Of a DNA stretch of 64,000 bases, positions 12,801 through 22,799 are shown one piece after another; position 1 is the stretch's first letter; every line of letters begins with the position of its first letter. The notes under the pieces were generated by a model. That model made no database searches. It was not told where the DNA came from and worked only from the letters and a program-made list of their open reading frames with translations. This DNA is from Heterobilharzia americana. Taxonomy: Eukaryota > Platyhelminthes > Trematoda > Strigeidida > Schistosomatidae. Both the position numbers and the translations under genes were made by a program. Location of the stretch: contig OX104132.1 in NCBI GenBank assembly GCA_944470555.2, forward strand, positions 3,605,755 through 3,669,754. Reading direction: 5' to 3'.

Positions 12801-14410
12801 TTGGCGGATTCCAATGTAGTAGATCCAGCCACTCTGGTATACAGAACAAGAGGTTAAGTGTTGGTTAGTTCGCCTTGGACTGTGGTACAGTTGGCTTCCT
12901 CAGATATCGAGTTACCAGACAGTTGTTGGGACTGGTCGTTAGAAAGAGTTAGGGATAGTGAAGAGGAAATTTTGAAAGGAAAATCTGTGTGAGTAAAGGG
13001 AAAGGAAAAGTGGATTAATGGAGTAATCTACTTACACCCGAGTTAGGCGAAAAGGGGTGCAAAGATATGAAGAACTTAGGTAGGTAAGGTGGTAGTGGAA
13101 GTGATGAAAAGGGCTCAAATGGCTGCAGTAGAAAGAAAGCTGGTTGTAGAGGTAAAACGGTTGGAATGGTGTAACAGCAGTAGATTTCTTCTGCTTAGTT
13201 CGTACTCCAGCTACATGTGGGTAAACTATGGGTCTCTGCATGATTGTCTAGCCTTTGCTTGGAGCTTTCAACAGATGGGGCGGAGACTACTTCTGCCGGT
13301 AATGCACTTCAGTGGCCGCAGACCTGGAGAGAGAAGAACTGTGAACGCACATGAGTTTTTGACCTTTGGGGGGCAATTCCCTTAGGGTTTCCAAGAGGAT
13401 CACTATAGTGGCCATTCGGTAGTAATCCTTTGTTCGGGTGACTTGGGTTGTTCAGTATTTTGTAAGTTATTATCAAGTCATCGCGTAACCTTCGGTGGCT
13501 AAGAGAGTATAGGCCTAGGTTTTTCAGTCTATCCTCATATGGTTTTCGTTGCAACCCAACAACCTGTTTTGTGGCTCGCCTCTGAACTTTCTCCAGGAGA
13601 TTCGTGCCTCTTTTGAGACATACTAAGAAAAACCTGAGACGCACGTGCGAGAATATACACGGGTCACAAACAGAACAATTTATAACAATCCACAGCTTTA
13701 AAGTGAGATTTTATGTTATATTACAAATGTAGGTAGCTTGTTTCATTTAGCCACTTTTACATCCATCCCTAAAATAGCAGTTACCTGCGAGCAGTCATAT
13801 TATTTTACTTCCTGAGGACCATCATTTACCTTGACCAAAATATACAAGTCTTGAAGTGCCATCATGTTAAATCAAAATATCATGCACAGATGATCTCCGC
13901 TGTTAACAAAGTTATTCCACAATAGATGGCTTATTAACATAACATGAACTTTTAACCGGTTCAATCCCCTAGTAGTAGGTTGTTTATGGCTTCGCAAGAA
14001 GCATTTTATTATCATACCTAGAAATAAAAAAGCATGTGACACGAAGTTGATTCAAACTACTCATATATTAAAATCACAGAACGAAAAATAGCAACTCACA
14101 GTTAGTATCACAATGTTTGGAGGCTTCATTGGGTATTCTGAAGGCAATAAGATTCTCCCATGGTATATTCCTCCCTGGAATTCAGAGTCTTCTGGACCTC
14201 TTATGGTAAAATGCCACTCAAAGAGATTATCCTAGAAACTATATTTTCAAATGTATCAACAGACTTCAAGTGGCTGGGCGAAGTATAACTCGGTTGGCTC
14301 TGCCAGCTCCTGTGCCTCCTTCATCAACCGTTTGACAGCTAATAACATACAAAGTAATACATGGAAAAGGTGCACTAACCAGGATTACGCGAATTATACG
14401 TCACCGGCAT
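460..14410 (-). CDS. UBE2J1: UBE2J1-like ER ubiquitin-conjugating enzyme E2 (7 exons, 3' incomplete)
   Basis: The spliced exons (14410-14380, 14338-14265, 14231-14100, 11656-11466, 5098-4978, 929-893, 860-460) give 329 residues with every junction in phase. UBE2J1/Ubc6 enzymes are tail-anchored ER E2s that pass ubiquitin to substrates in ER-associated degradation. Seen: an AVKRLMKEA N-terminal helix (residues 11-19), NLFEWHF and YHGRI in the UBC fold, PNGRF where most E2s have HPN, then ICLSI with the catalytic cysteine at residue 91, and SWSIRTALLAIIGFMPT. After the UBC domain comes a Ser/Thr/Asn-rich tail (about residues 196-320). Human UBE2J1 is 318 residues and ends in a membrane anchor. 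No anchor is visible here, and exon 7 ends at a GTGAGT donor, so a last exon is expected left of the window. Introns are 41, 33, 2443, 6367, 4048 and 32 bp; the large ones hold transposons. The start ATG matches the family N-terminus in position. Confidence 0.85.
893..929 (-). CDS. UBE2J1: UBE2J1-like exon 6 (micro-exon)
   Basis: 37 nt encoding SEEEIADKKALE plus one base, after a T-rich acceptor (ATTTTTAG). Reading on without splicing meets TAA two codons later. A 32-bp intron (GTTAAA...GTTTAG, 892-861) removes that stop and joins exon 7 in frame. The phase fit supports it; transcripts would settle it. Confidence 0.6.
1399..2600 (-). mobile_element. 5'-truncated RTE copy with 21-22 bp TSD
   Basis: Minus-strand 3' part of the RTE family also present at 36418-39627, from RT motif A (truncated) through FADD, the motif E segment and the GRPR/RRS basic tail to the 3' tail. 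Flanking near-identical 21/22-bp repeats at 1378-1398 and 2601-2622 differ only in one A-run position and are the target-site duplication. Frameshifts make it non-coding. It lies in intron 5 of the UBE2J1-like gene, in gene orientation. Confidence 0.88.
2623..3339. other. Intronic DNA, nothing recognised
   Basis: Part of intron 5 of the UBE2J1-like gene. I see no open frame with family character, no RNA gene and no clear repeat structure. Confidence 0.4.
3340..3440 (+). mobile_element. Possible RTE family 2 3'-UTR remnant
   Basis: A short stretch ending GATGTAGTGGTATGAAG and GTGTGGCAAC resembles the sequence downstream of the RTE C-terminal fragment at 46370-46700. No coding part remains. 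Weak, by-eye similarity. Confidence 0.35.
3508..3965 (+). mobile_element. tRNA-derived composite SINE, left arm of palindrome
   Basis: Begins with a small fold-back: a segment starting GACTATCTGATATAGCCG and its inverted copy near 3635-3672. A body with AATTCAGTTAGAC follows, then a tRNA-like head near 3858-3930 with an A box (TAGCTCAGTG) and B box (GTTTGAATCC). It ends in a segment matching TTCAATCATCACCCAGTA. The same order appears on the other strand at 4310-4780. Confidence 0.65.
4310..4780 (-). mobile_element. tRNA-derived composite SINE, right arm of palindrome
   Basis: Inverted, collinear copy of 3508-3965. The tRNA-like head (minus, about 4415-4345) has a good A box (TAGCTCAGTTGG) and B box (GGTTCGAATCC). 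The fold-back at 4603-4775 has two arms of about 60 bp starting TTTGACTATCTGAGATAG. It looks like a Pol III SINE rather than a working tRNA gene, since the cloverleaf is degenerate and the unit is dispersed. Confidence 0.65.
4978..5098 (-). CDS. UBE2J1: UBE2J1-like exon 5
   Basis: 121 nt, acceptor CATTGTAG, donor GTAAAC. One base completes the split Val codon, then 40 codons. SQSYVCSICGS and LLLPL align with the segment after the UBC domain of human UBE2J1 (SQDFCCEGCGS, LLLPL), including the paired cysteines. The phase agrees with exons 4 and 6. Confidence 0.78.
5670..6746 (-). mobile_element. 5'-truncated RTE copy with 12-bp TSD
   Basis: The 3' half of the RT region of the 36-kb RTE family, minus strand, flanked by TCATAAGAAGAT at 5658-5669 and 6747-6758. 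For its 3' 500 bp it is almost identical to the copy at 1399-2600, including subfamily-specific changes, but the duplications differ, so the two inserted independently. Stops and frameshifts throughout. It lies in intron 4 in gene orientation. Confidence 0.88.
6759..7949. other. AT-rich intronic DNA, nothing recognised
   Basis: Intron 4 of the UBE2J1-like gene. Only short chance frames; no motif or repeat I can name. Confidence 0.4.
7950..8330 (+). mobile_element. RTE family 2 C-terminal fragment
   Basis: Plus-strand reading gives VWWKHHVSNAKVR, LSRLRWLRHVLRVPS and LWEVGLGWERIQGG, matching the RTE C-terminal region (HRVSN, RWLGHVLRMP, GGQ, WGPRD). One stop replaces an Arg in LPRRAM. This is the same family as the fragment at the left edge. 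Confidence 0.7.
8459..8745 (+). mobile_element. RTE family 2 3'-end fragment (partial duplicate)
   Basis: Repeats about 100 bp of the previous fragment (8215-8315 matches 8459-8560) and continues to NRWLENFNGMAKNRSQ and RCIHYLLFSK, the very end of the family's protein, then a T/C-rich 3' UTR. A 130-bp unrelated stretch separates the two. Confidence 0.62.
8746..9600 (+). mobile_element. RTE family 2 3'-end fragment
   Basis: Separate copy: SVKGRIYNASVRAVQL, RAEDVRRLFMFSHR, HELQWLRHVLRISRP, RRGGQCVTWRRRMKD, LPGWGPGDDAAQWRS, then a 3' UTR of about 340 bp. Frameshifted at least twice. It abuts the preceding fragment head to tail. Confidence 0.65.
9601..11465. other. AT-rich intronic DNA, nothing recognised
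   Basis: The remainder of intron 4 up to the exon 4 donor. No coding or repeat signal I can support. Confidence 0.4.
11466..11656 (-). CDS. UBE2J1: UBE2J1-like exon 4 (active-site cysteine)
   Basis: 191 nt between a TTTTAG acceptor and a GTGAGT donor. It encodes PNGRF, then ICLSI with Cys91 as the ubiquitin thioester residue, and the strongly conserved SWSIRTALLAIIGFMPT. The exon ends in phase 2 after LAQ. The next intron, 6367 bp, carries an RTE insertion and several older RTE fragments. Confidence 0.9.
11657..12725. other. Intronic DNA, nothing recognised
   Basis: Proximal part of intron 3 of the UBE2J1-like gene. AT-rich, no recognised family. Confidence 0.4.
12726..13680 (-). mobile_element. 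CR1-like retrotransposon 3' fragment
   Basis: Minus strand: LLEKVQRRATKQVVGL, YEDRLKNLGLYSLSHRRLRDDL, YKILN, SQFFSLQVCGH, then in another frame SALPAEVVSAPSVESSKQRLDN. This is the signature C-terminus of CR1-clade non-LTR elements (KVQRRATKLV, PYEERLRKLGL, RRLRGDLI, WNSLPEEVV). About 450 bp of 3' UTR follows and matches 14980-15620. It sits in intron 3. Confidence 0.8.
14100..14231 (-). CDS. UBE2J1: UBE2J1-like exon 3 (core of UBC fold)
   Basis: 132 nt, 44 codons, phase 0 at both ends, TTTCTAG acceptor and GTGAGT donor. It encodes NLFEWHFTIRGP, GGIYHGRILLP and EYPMKPP, the beta-sheet of the E2 fold. The match to UBE2J1 is close along the whole exon. The next intron is 2443 bp and contains a CR1 3' fragment. 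Confidence 0.9.
14265..14338 (-). CDS. UBE2J1: UBE2J1-like exon 2
   Basis: 74 nt encoding the N-terminal helix region (KRLMKEAQEL) up to AQPLE. It is followed by a 33-bp intron (GTCTGT...TTCTAG). The conserved phrase AQPLE-DNLFEWHF spans the junction exactly, which supports both splice sites. Confidence 0.82.
14380..14410 (-). CDS. UBE2J1: UBE2J1-like exon 1 (start codon)
   Basis: 31 nt: ATG plus nine codons and one base. It ends at a GTTAGT donor; the following intron is 41 bp and ends in TATTAG. The split codon becomes Ala, giving the family motif N-P-A-V-K-R-L. No signal peptide, as expected for a tail-anchored protein. Confidence 0.8.
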
Positions 14411-14979
14411 AATTTCTAATTGTTGGACTACCTATGACCTTAATTTTTCAATCACTAAAACACCATCGTTTATCTTGTCGATTGGAAAAAACAGATTGTT
14501 CTTGGTCACTTTCACCCATTTTTTCTTCATATTTTGCTGCTTCTTCAATGTCTTACCTCCTCAGTGAACTTGAAGTTTTTCATTTATCTACTTTTAGCTC
14601 TTGGGTGGTCACTGCTTCCTGTACGGTTTTTAATTCTTATTTGTAGACTAAGTTTTTAAAGAAGCTGCATAGTCTCCACTCTTAGTGAATTGCATGTAGA
14701 TTCTTACTTTGTAGAAGGCCAAAAATAAGTGGAATAGATCGAAGCCAAAGAAGAAGAGACGGAATAAGCAGTGAGATGGTGCTCAAAGGTGGGTAGGTAA
14801 GATCTGAGAGTAGTTCGTAGTATAATATGAATGTTAGTGGAAGGTTTCGCTTGCAAACATGCTTATTTATCCTTCCTTTAAAGAGACCTCCTGAATTATC
14901 TGCTACTTACCACAGAACGTCTGCTTTGAGAAGGAAGTCGGACCTAATCTCAGTATCAGGTGTCTAATCCAATGTCCAA
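14411..14979. other. 5' flank of the UBE2J1-like gene
   Basis: Expected promoter or 5' UTR side of the gene. There are short minus-strand frames at 14440-14660 (EEAAKYEEKMGESDQ in one frame, KKWVKVTKNNLFF in another) that could be small exons, but no family is recognised. No TATA or initiator element stands out. Confidence 0.3.
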
Positions 14980-15900
14980 AATCTTTTAACGAGCTAGTGT
15001 AAAACGATTGATTTCTTCTCGCTCACTTCCAGGTCTTGCAGAACGGTCCCAGGTCTTTGGTGGATTCCAATGCAGTAGGTCTACCCACTAGGCTGCTATA
15101 TCTCTGGCTAGCCCGACGGGTGGTTGGGTGTTGGTTGGATTTGTAGGGAGCGTTGTTTGCCTGCTTTTTCTTCCGAGGACTGTGGTGAAGATGGGTTCCT
15201 CAAATGTCGTGCCAGCAAACAATCGGTTGGACTGGTTGTAAAAAGGAGATGGAAGATATGTGCAGAGAAATCAAGGGAGATAAAGTGCGGAAGAAGACAA
15301 GATAGAAACAGAAAAGGAAAAAAGGAATAAGAATAATATACATTAAAAAGATTGGGAAAAAGGAAACGGCACGGAAGAATAAACAGTGGTAGGTTTATGG
15401 GGAATAGGTGACAGGGAGGGTTTTTGTTAGAGTTTGACAGTGTAAAGTCAGAAGGAAAAATGATAAATAACATGGTGGGACGGATGGGAATATGGTCATT
15501 CTCTTAGTAGAGGACGGTAACTGGAGGGGACGTCTACAGGAAGGTACAAGGTGGAGCCAAGTTCTCAAAGATATTGGTTTTACCAAGTGTTCAGTAACGG
15601 TTGGTCGTACCGAGTCCACATCCCAGTTGGATGGGCGCAAACCGTGCGTCGCTGCTTAACTGTCCAACCCCTTCTTGAAGCTGCCAACAGATGGAGCAGT
15701 AGCAATCTAGGTCGTTTGAGAATGGTAGGGAAAGAAGCGGTTCCAGGCTTGCTCTCCGTGATGCCCTTCAAATTCCCGACACTAATGAACCAAACGCGGT
15801 TCCATTTCTTGTGTGACTGCTTCACTTCTAGGTCGGCTAAAATATGGGATAGGGAAATGCGAGGATTTCATGCCAAGCGCTGACGGACAGATTCAGGAGT
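14980..15900 (-). mobile_element. CR1-like retrotransposon 3' fragment
   Basis: The last C-terminal codons (APSVGSFKKGLDS) are followed by a 3' UTR of about 600 bp that shares blocks with 12726-13290, such as GGTCTTGCAGAACGG and GGATTCCAATGCAGTAG. The coding part is broken by stops. The similarity extends to the plus-strand fragment at 32990-33280, so this is a dispersed family. Confidence 0.62.
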
Positions 15901-17910
15901 AGCCATTTGGAGAGCATTTTGCTGACAGCGAGGAAATGACTGCAGAACTGTGTTCAGGTATCGTAATTTTATTGCTGCTAGTCGGGAGGTGCTACCATTT
16001 TCAGAAACGAGGAATGCGGGATGCTGCCCTACTAAATCCCATCCATGCCTACAAATGCTGCCTACTAGACATCACGGGTATATTTTATTCACTGATTTCC
16101 AGCCGTTATTTCTAAAACTTCATAGGTTGTCATGCCCGCGGGTCCTTCCAGATGGGGCTTGAGATGTTTGTCTCAAGGATCATTGTCTATATTGCATATC
16201 TCCTATGCCGCACGGTCGGGTGGTGACCAACGTGTGAGGAAGCAAACCTCCATTGTCGAGCTCACTGTCACTCTCTCTGACAGAAGCTTCTATGAAGGGG
16301 AGCGGCCGCCTTTATGCAGTCCTCACGGCTTCGCCTCTGTGTCGCTAACCTGCAGCTTACATTATACAGCAGCCCACTACTGTTTTTGGACACTTCCCCC
16401 CCACTCGATCAGGCTGCCACTTAACGTGGAAACGCAAAAGAAGGTGATGGAGTCTGACTCAAAATAAACATTCGTACTGTCACTTGTTATGGTTTGGTTT
16501 TTGGTGGGTGAGTCATGACCTCTCTGCTCTCACCTACCTCCCATAATGTCCAGCCACGGGTGCCGCTAAACTGATGTAATTGACCTCGCGGATGGTAGAC
16601 GTTATACCGCCACTGAACTGCTTTTAGCTGTTACGGTCAGTGGAACGATCCTATTGTGTCCGAACGAATACTCTTCTTGATGGAGACTACGGAAGAGACT
16701 CGCGATGAAGAGATAACCACTTGAGATTCTTCTGGTCTGCGCCAAACTTTGGATTATTTGTCGCCTCGGGTAAACGTTAGTGAACCACAGGCATGTGTCT
16801 TATCATAAACGTGCGATACTGACCCAACATATTCTTTAGTTGCCAACAGGCCACATGTGTGAAAATTGTCGTTACAACCAACACGTTTTGAGGAAGCCTG
16901 CCTTCTGACTCTTCGACTCTTTCCCTCGTCAGTGTTCAAGGATAGGCTGGGGTTTTCGCAAGATAATGCGGGGAAAGTCTAAAGTGGTGCGAGGACTAAA
17001 AACAGAGGTGTTTACAGTGCTGTGACATCTAGAGATTAGATTAAACTTCGTTGGGCATGTGATAATTGAACTTACGTCGGGTGAGATGCTTTTTAGAACA
17101 CAACTTTCCTCCCGCTGAAGTTTCATTTTTGCACCGTGGTCGTTGCTGCCCCATCTTCATTGTTAGCGTCGGTTGCGAAATTTATTCAGTGCACTGTACA
17201 GGTGAGAGACCCAGCTTCTGAGGCCCATTCGAGTCTTGAAGTAGACTTGCTCCCTCATTACTAGGAGACTGTCAACTGGCCCCATTTATATACATCCCCG
17301 CTTACATGGTGCACAGCCAACATGGCTGTATAATAGGAAGTTGTAGTTGTCAAGTTGTTCCAGTATGTTGGAGTAGCACAGACTCCTGATTAACGGAACT
17401 AGATCAGAGGGAGATTTTGGTGATACAATGATGCCGCTTTTGCGAGCAATAAAAGGACTGTTGTGTCAAAATCACCCATCCTCTCTATTGCTAAGGTGCC
17501 GGGCTGTCTAAAACTCTGTAGCAAAAGCAATATTAGGCTATGTGGCCCCTTATCTCCAATGTACTCGCCATACATTTTTATCGTGCATGCTATTTTCCCG
17601 AACTCCGGGGTAACTAACTCTATCTCGATGTCTCTTTCTCATCTGATTGGCAGATTATGATCGCACATAATACCACGATAGATTGTATCGAAATGTAATC
17701 GATATTTCTACTCAGGATTTGAGAACTGTCGCTTCTAATCAACTAGAAATGTAAAATTCAGATAACGATTCCCAACGGACTACAAGATCCTCCTCCAGAA
17801 ATGTCAAAAGTTGAACGGGTGGCCCAAATTTTAAGAAAATTGCGTGAAATAAAGAGAATAAATATATGCGCTTTCTATCTGTCGATAACTACGTAGTTAT
17901 CCAAAAATTT
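15901..17910. other. Block that looks GC-richer, unassigned
   Basis: Noticeably richer in G and C than the flanks by eye. Many short frames on both strands, none recognised. Probably decayed transposon, given its neighbours, but I see no motif to prove it. Confidence 0.35.
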
Positions 17911-19319
17911 GTTTAGAATTATTATTATTATTTTATTCCTAGGTTATGAATTTAACATGGGAGAAGCCGGTCTACAGGCGTCACTAAGTTGATAATTGTG
18001 GGGATCTGAGCAGTGTTGAACAGTGCGGAAGGGGGACATTGAACGCTATCATGATAGAACTTGTCTTAAAGTTATGAAAGGAGCAGAAATGCATCACTTC
18101 ACAATACATACACATCGTTCTGAGTTTAGATCATTCCAACTCACAATTCTTTTTTCCACACGAACGTGGCATCAAAATGTCACAATATTCGGTGTTTGTG
18201 TTATGAGCAGTCGACATGAGTGACCCGTCTGCAAAATCCAGTGTCTCGTCAGGTAAACGTCTATTTTAACACCAATTCCTATATTCGTGGCTTTGTTGAC
18301 CAGTAATTACCCACTCCAATGATTTCGGAAATGAGCAAGTGTCCATGCAATCATTTAATCCAGGTAAATAGCTGAGTTCAAGCACTTCTCACTCCTCGAT
18401 TGTTATCTTTTCCAGCAATTCAGATTGATAGTGCTTAAAATATCTGTTGTGATGCAAATATTTAAAAACTAGGAGACCCATCGTTGAACAGTGGTGGATT
18501 TTAAACGTGTGTAAAACTCCATAGATTTCACTTTGAAGTATGCAATATTGTTAAGGAGATACATTGGCTGTTAACTGACTTCCGTCAGATAGATTCATAC
18601 AAGACGAAACACAAGAGAAGCCTGTTGCATGGCATTATTATGGATCTGCTGCCGTTAGGTAAAGTGATCTCTCGGATTTAATTGTTTGTCCAGATTTCCG
18701 TTGCATTTGTGATGGACCAGAAACGGAGACCAGTTATTGTGCTTGAGGTTTCGTATGTAGCAGAATTTAAGGTGCTGGTAGGCAGATGGGTTGATCACGA
18801 AGTTGTTAATGAAACAGGAAGTCGAAGGCAAGTCAGATGAAGAATTCTAATATCACTTTCCAATATTATGTACGAAGTAGGATTTTCAGCAAGTTGATAC
18901 CTTCTGGCCAAATTAATGCTGGTGATTTTCTCGTCAGACTGATACTGAAAAGAGAAGAAAAGAGTGCAAGGTGAAACTGAACAATCGAATGCCACGTAAA
19001 ACAAACTGAGAGGAGAAAAGTTCTTGTCTTTTTACAGTCGCTCGGACTATATGTAAACTTTAATCTATGCATATAAGAATAACTTCTGTTTTTCCCACAG
19101 GAAGTTCACGCCAGTTATTAGATAGGTAGCCTTTGTTGGTAAACTTAAAAGGAACACTGACCATAAATTTGCACTTTTTAAACTGTACGACCCAACTTGA
19201 TCAACTAGTAGTCAAACACTCTTTGTGGGTGCATTGAGGTGAAAGGTATTTGGAATTTATGATAGCCTTACTTTACACGTTTAGAGGTCTTAGAATGTCT
19301 TCATTGGCCCAGAAAGTAT
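17911..19319. other. Unassigned, starts with (ATT)n-like tail
   Basis: An ATTATTATTATTATTTTATTCC tract near 17918-17940 looks like the 3' tail of a minus-strand retrotransposon, possibly a 3' UTR extension of the CR1-like element next door or a separate copy. Nothing else recognised. Confidence 0.3.
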
Positions 19320-21235
19320 AGACGGTGCCTAGATGAGTGGCAGACTCATCACCTGTGGGAGCCTATCAAGTGGGGAGCGAAAGATGGCTACTGAACCCGC
19401 AGTACGTATTTCCTCAGGAAGTCCATTCCAGGTGTGAGGGAACTTGTTGAGAGGAAAGTTCCACCTAATTCGGTCTTACAACACTCATTTTCAGCCAATA
19501 TATTGTGATTACATAAATAGTGAGTAGATGTTACGACTATTTTAGTTTCCGGATTACGTGAGTGCGTTTGCTTACGACGTAATTTACAGTAAAATATAAG
19601 ATTCATTCTAAGTTGCTCTTCCCAAAGAGGTTCCAGTCCCAGCATGTTGCATCTGGAGACGTAGTCTAGTCTGCAGTCAGCCCTTAGTTTTGTTAATGCA
19701 AAGTGGCTTCGTACCCCTTTGATTTTTCGTTTGTCGCTTGTACGAAAGCTACATGAAATTAACGGGCGGTATCGTAGGATTGGACGGACGCGGACTTTGT
19801 GGAGTAGGACCCTTGATTCAGTACTATAAATAGGTTGTTGCTACTTGTCCTAAGCCAACCATTTTTATCAGTTGTGGACCTGAGATGGGACTCGTCACAC
19901 TACTTAATAACTTCACCCAATTCTTGCTGAGCAGCAGATAGAGTATTGCTTAGTTTATGAGTGTGACATGGGGACACAACGTTTAGGTCATCAGGGTATA
20001 CGAATGTTTCCTATTCAGTGAAGCACTTGAGCACGCCATCAGTGTAACTTATCAACAACAAAGGCCCAGGGACACTACCCTACATCACTCCACCAATTAT
20101 GAGCCTAGGTTTACACTGCATAGAACTTACTTTAACGATTTGACTACGATCACCAAGAAATGATGTAAAGTATTGCGAATGGCAATCGATCGTAGCTTGT
20201 CAAAGAGTATACTATGTGACACCTCGTCAAATGCCTTTGATATACCGGAGTACAGAACAATGACTCTACGCGTCCCACGGCTACCAGTGGTAAGGTTGAG
20301 GAAATCAAAATGGCAAGTAACGCAAGACCTGTTTTTTAATGAAACCGTGCTGAGGCCTTGTACCACGGTGTTCTCTAAGTAGGTAATCAGAGATGTGGCT
20401 CTTAATCACTTTCTTCATAGTTCGAGGGACGACTGGCGTTATGTTCACTACCATTCGCTTTGTCACCGGACTTGTAGCGAGGAACTGTGAAGCTAGTTTT
20501 CCGCGCCAAGATGATACTCCCCACTTTCCACTGATAGTGTGAATATCTTAAGTAGGAGCAGCGTCATATCATCACCATCGCTTCTGGTGACTATTGAGTT
20601 TAGACCTCCAGTCTTCGTTCCTGTCGACAGTCTCAGGCTTTCGATAGCCTCTGTGATACTTCTGACAGTGAACTCCACTTCGGTGCATGAACTAGTAGCA
20701 ATTGGAACAAAACTGGTGGGATTAAGTGATTCACCAAGCGGTTCACTTATCTTAAGGGGATCTTTGCATACCATTCCATTGTGCAGCAAATAGGCTCGTC
20801 CCTTGATGACTGCAAACAGTTATTCAAAAGGGATATCAACTTGCGTATTCTAGAACTGCTTTTGAGAGCAGTGACCTCTTCGTTTACTGAGTGTTCCGCA
20901 TGTAGCGCCTTAATAGATTAGTAATTTTCATAAGTTGAATGTGGTGACATGAAGTCTTTAGACAAGTGGTACTGTGATTATGGTTTTCTAGGCTTTTGGG
21001 TGATATTTTATTGATATATGTGTCTGACTCCCCATAAACCCTAATTGTTTTCACAGGAGAAACAGTATCTAGACATAACTCTATATTTCTGTGGGAATGC
21101 GAGAGTGTATATGTTGATGAGGCTGTGGTAGCCTAGTAATCTCATAGGGAGCACCTCAGGAGCTCGATGAGTACTTCCCATTCTATATTTTCGTAGCTTC
21201 GGTGCCGAGTATAACTTGAAGATCGCTTGTTTTTC

Positions 21236-21580
21236 TCACTGGGGAAGAGTTGGTAAGCAACGGAACACCATCCTATGGTCACCGTTAGAGAACTCGCTAA
21301 CGATGTAGGTAGCGTCAAGGTGGATGTCGCAGCAGGGGAGTGGGTTCAGTATGTTATCTCCACGTGTGAGTTCCTGGGCATATTGCTTTCTACCATGGAT
21401 ATCTGTGACAGCAAGTATTTCATCAAATCGTTGTGGGCCGCAACCGGCCCCCTTGTTAACTTTAGGGAGGTTAAAGTCACCTGAAATCAGCTTCAAGTCG
21501 ACAGAGAGGGATCTAGCGTGAGCAAGTGATCTAGCCATCAGTTGATCATTTTCTTTTGTTGAACATGGCGCTTTGTACAC
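21236..21580 (-). pseudogene. Endonuclease fragment of the CR1-like element
   Basis: 115-codon remnant of the apurinic-like endonuclease: LISGDFNLPKV carries the metal-binding Asp-Phe-Asn, and the terminal catalytic Ser-Asp-His appears as Asn-Gly-Asp-His. The N-terminal half with the essential Asn and Glu motifs is missing or out of frame. Confidence 0.7.
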
Positions 21581-22160
21581 GCAGCTTATGAGGATTTTGC
21601 AGTTGGTACCATTTATAATGAGTCCGGCGGATCATTGAAGATATCAGGTTCCATCCTAATTGAGATAGTAGGGCTACACACTTAGACCAAACAGCCCTCA
21701 CCAAACTTGTGATCACAGCTAGCGCGATGAAGGCTTTAACTATCCAGACGCAGGTCTATGTTTAAGGTTGAGTCAGTACACCGTGACTCAGTAACTAGTA
21801 ATTATATGGGTTTGGTTAGTGAAACTATTGTTCTTAGGTCAGGTATTTTCTTAGGTAACGAGCGGGCATTAGTAGGTATAAGCGTAAAGATGCTGCTGTG
21901 GCTACGCATCTTAAGCCTTGGTATTTGGTTCGCTAGACGGCTCACTACCTACACTTCGGACCTGACGGAGCTCTACAGTGGTGAGCACCGGCGCGACTGG
22001 TGAGTTGCTGTCCTTCAGGAGTGTGTGATTACCTAGTTTTTCATGGCACCTGCAGGTTGTTAACGTGCACTTCTATACCGTTGGCGTAAGGTATGGTTTA
22101 TTACTAGTATGAGTCAAGGAAATTGGTTCCGGTCATGCGTTATCAGGGGGTCGAACAATA

Positions 22161-22799
22161 CTAACCACCACGTGTCGTACATATGGTGCAGAATCCGAAA
22201 AGAAATTGTTGGGGTTCACAAGTAGGGAAGTTTCTGGCAGGGGGTATATATCCGTTCTCAAAGTATTGACTAGGATTATTAGGATGCATGGCTGACCAGA
22301 GGTTTGATGTTCGTGATGTGTAGGACATTTGAGCCTTTGTTCCGGTACTCGGCATCACGTTACGACCGCCGTGATTAAAGAAACATGGTCCGAAGGAGTG
22401 TCTCATGTGATGCAACCTCAAGCTGTTGTGATATTCACTTCTGAAAGAAGGAGTTTGACGGGAAACCTGCCTTTTGGGTTTATGTAATGGCAGCGATTTA
22501 GCTATGAAATATTCCTCTCCGTCATTAGAAAACAGGCACCTGAAATTGTCCTTCCTCAAGAACTTTCTATCTTTATATTGTGAAGTTTTGCCTGCGCGTA
22601 CGAGTTTTCTGCCAACCAGCGGGTTCCTATTTGTGGTCACCTTAGGGGGGGCGGCACCAATAGTTTTCTTTTCACGAGCAACTGAAACATCAGGTTCATT
22701 TGTAGCCAGATTTGCCTGAGACCTTTGCACCAAGGAGTAGGTACGTTCGACAGAATTTCTGGCCGTATCAGAACTTTCCGATGGTTTGGTCGCGCACAC
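22161..22799 (-). pseudogene. ORF1-like protein part of the CR1-like element
   Basis: A 212-residue open frame, basic and Ser/Asn-rich, ending in His/Cys-containing sequence (CEPQQFLFGFCTICTT). Frames further upstream (23141-22947 with VYNIPDTLPLDVVEKKVL, 23531-23304) look like the N-terminal part after frameshifts. CR1 ORF1 proteins are nucleic-acid-binding chaperones; I see no perfect zinc knuckle, so the role is inferred from position only. Confidence 0.5.
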
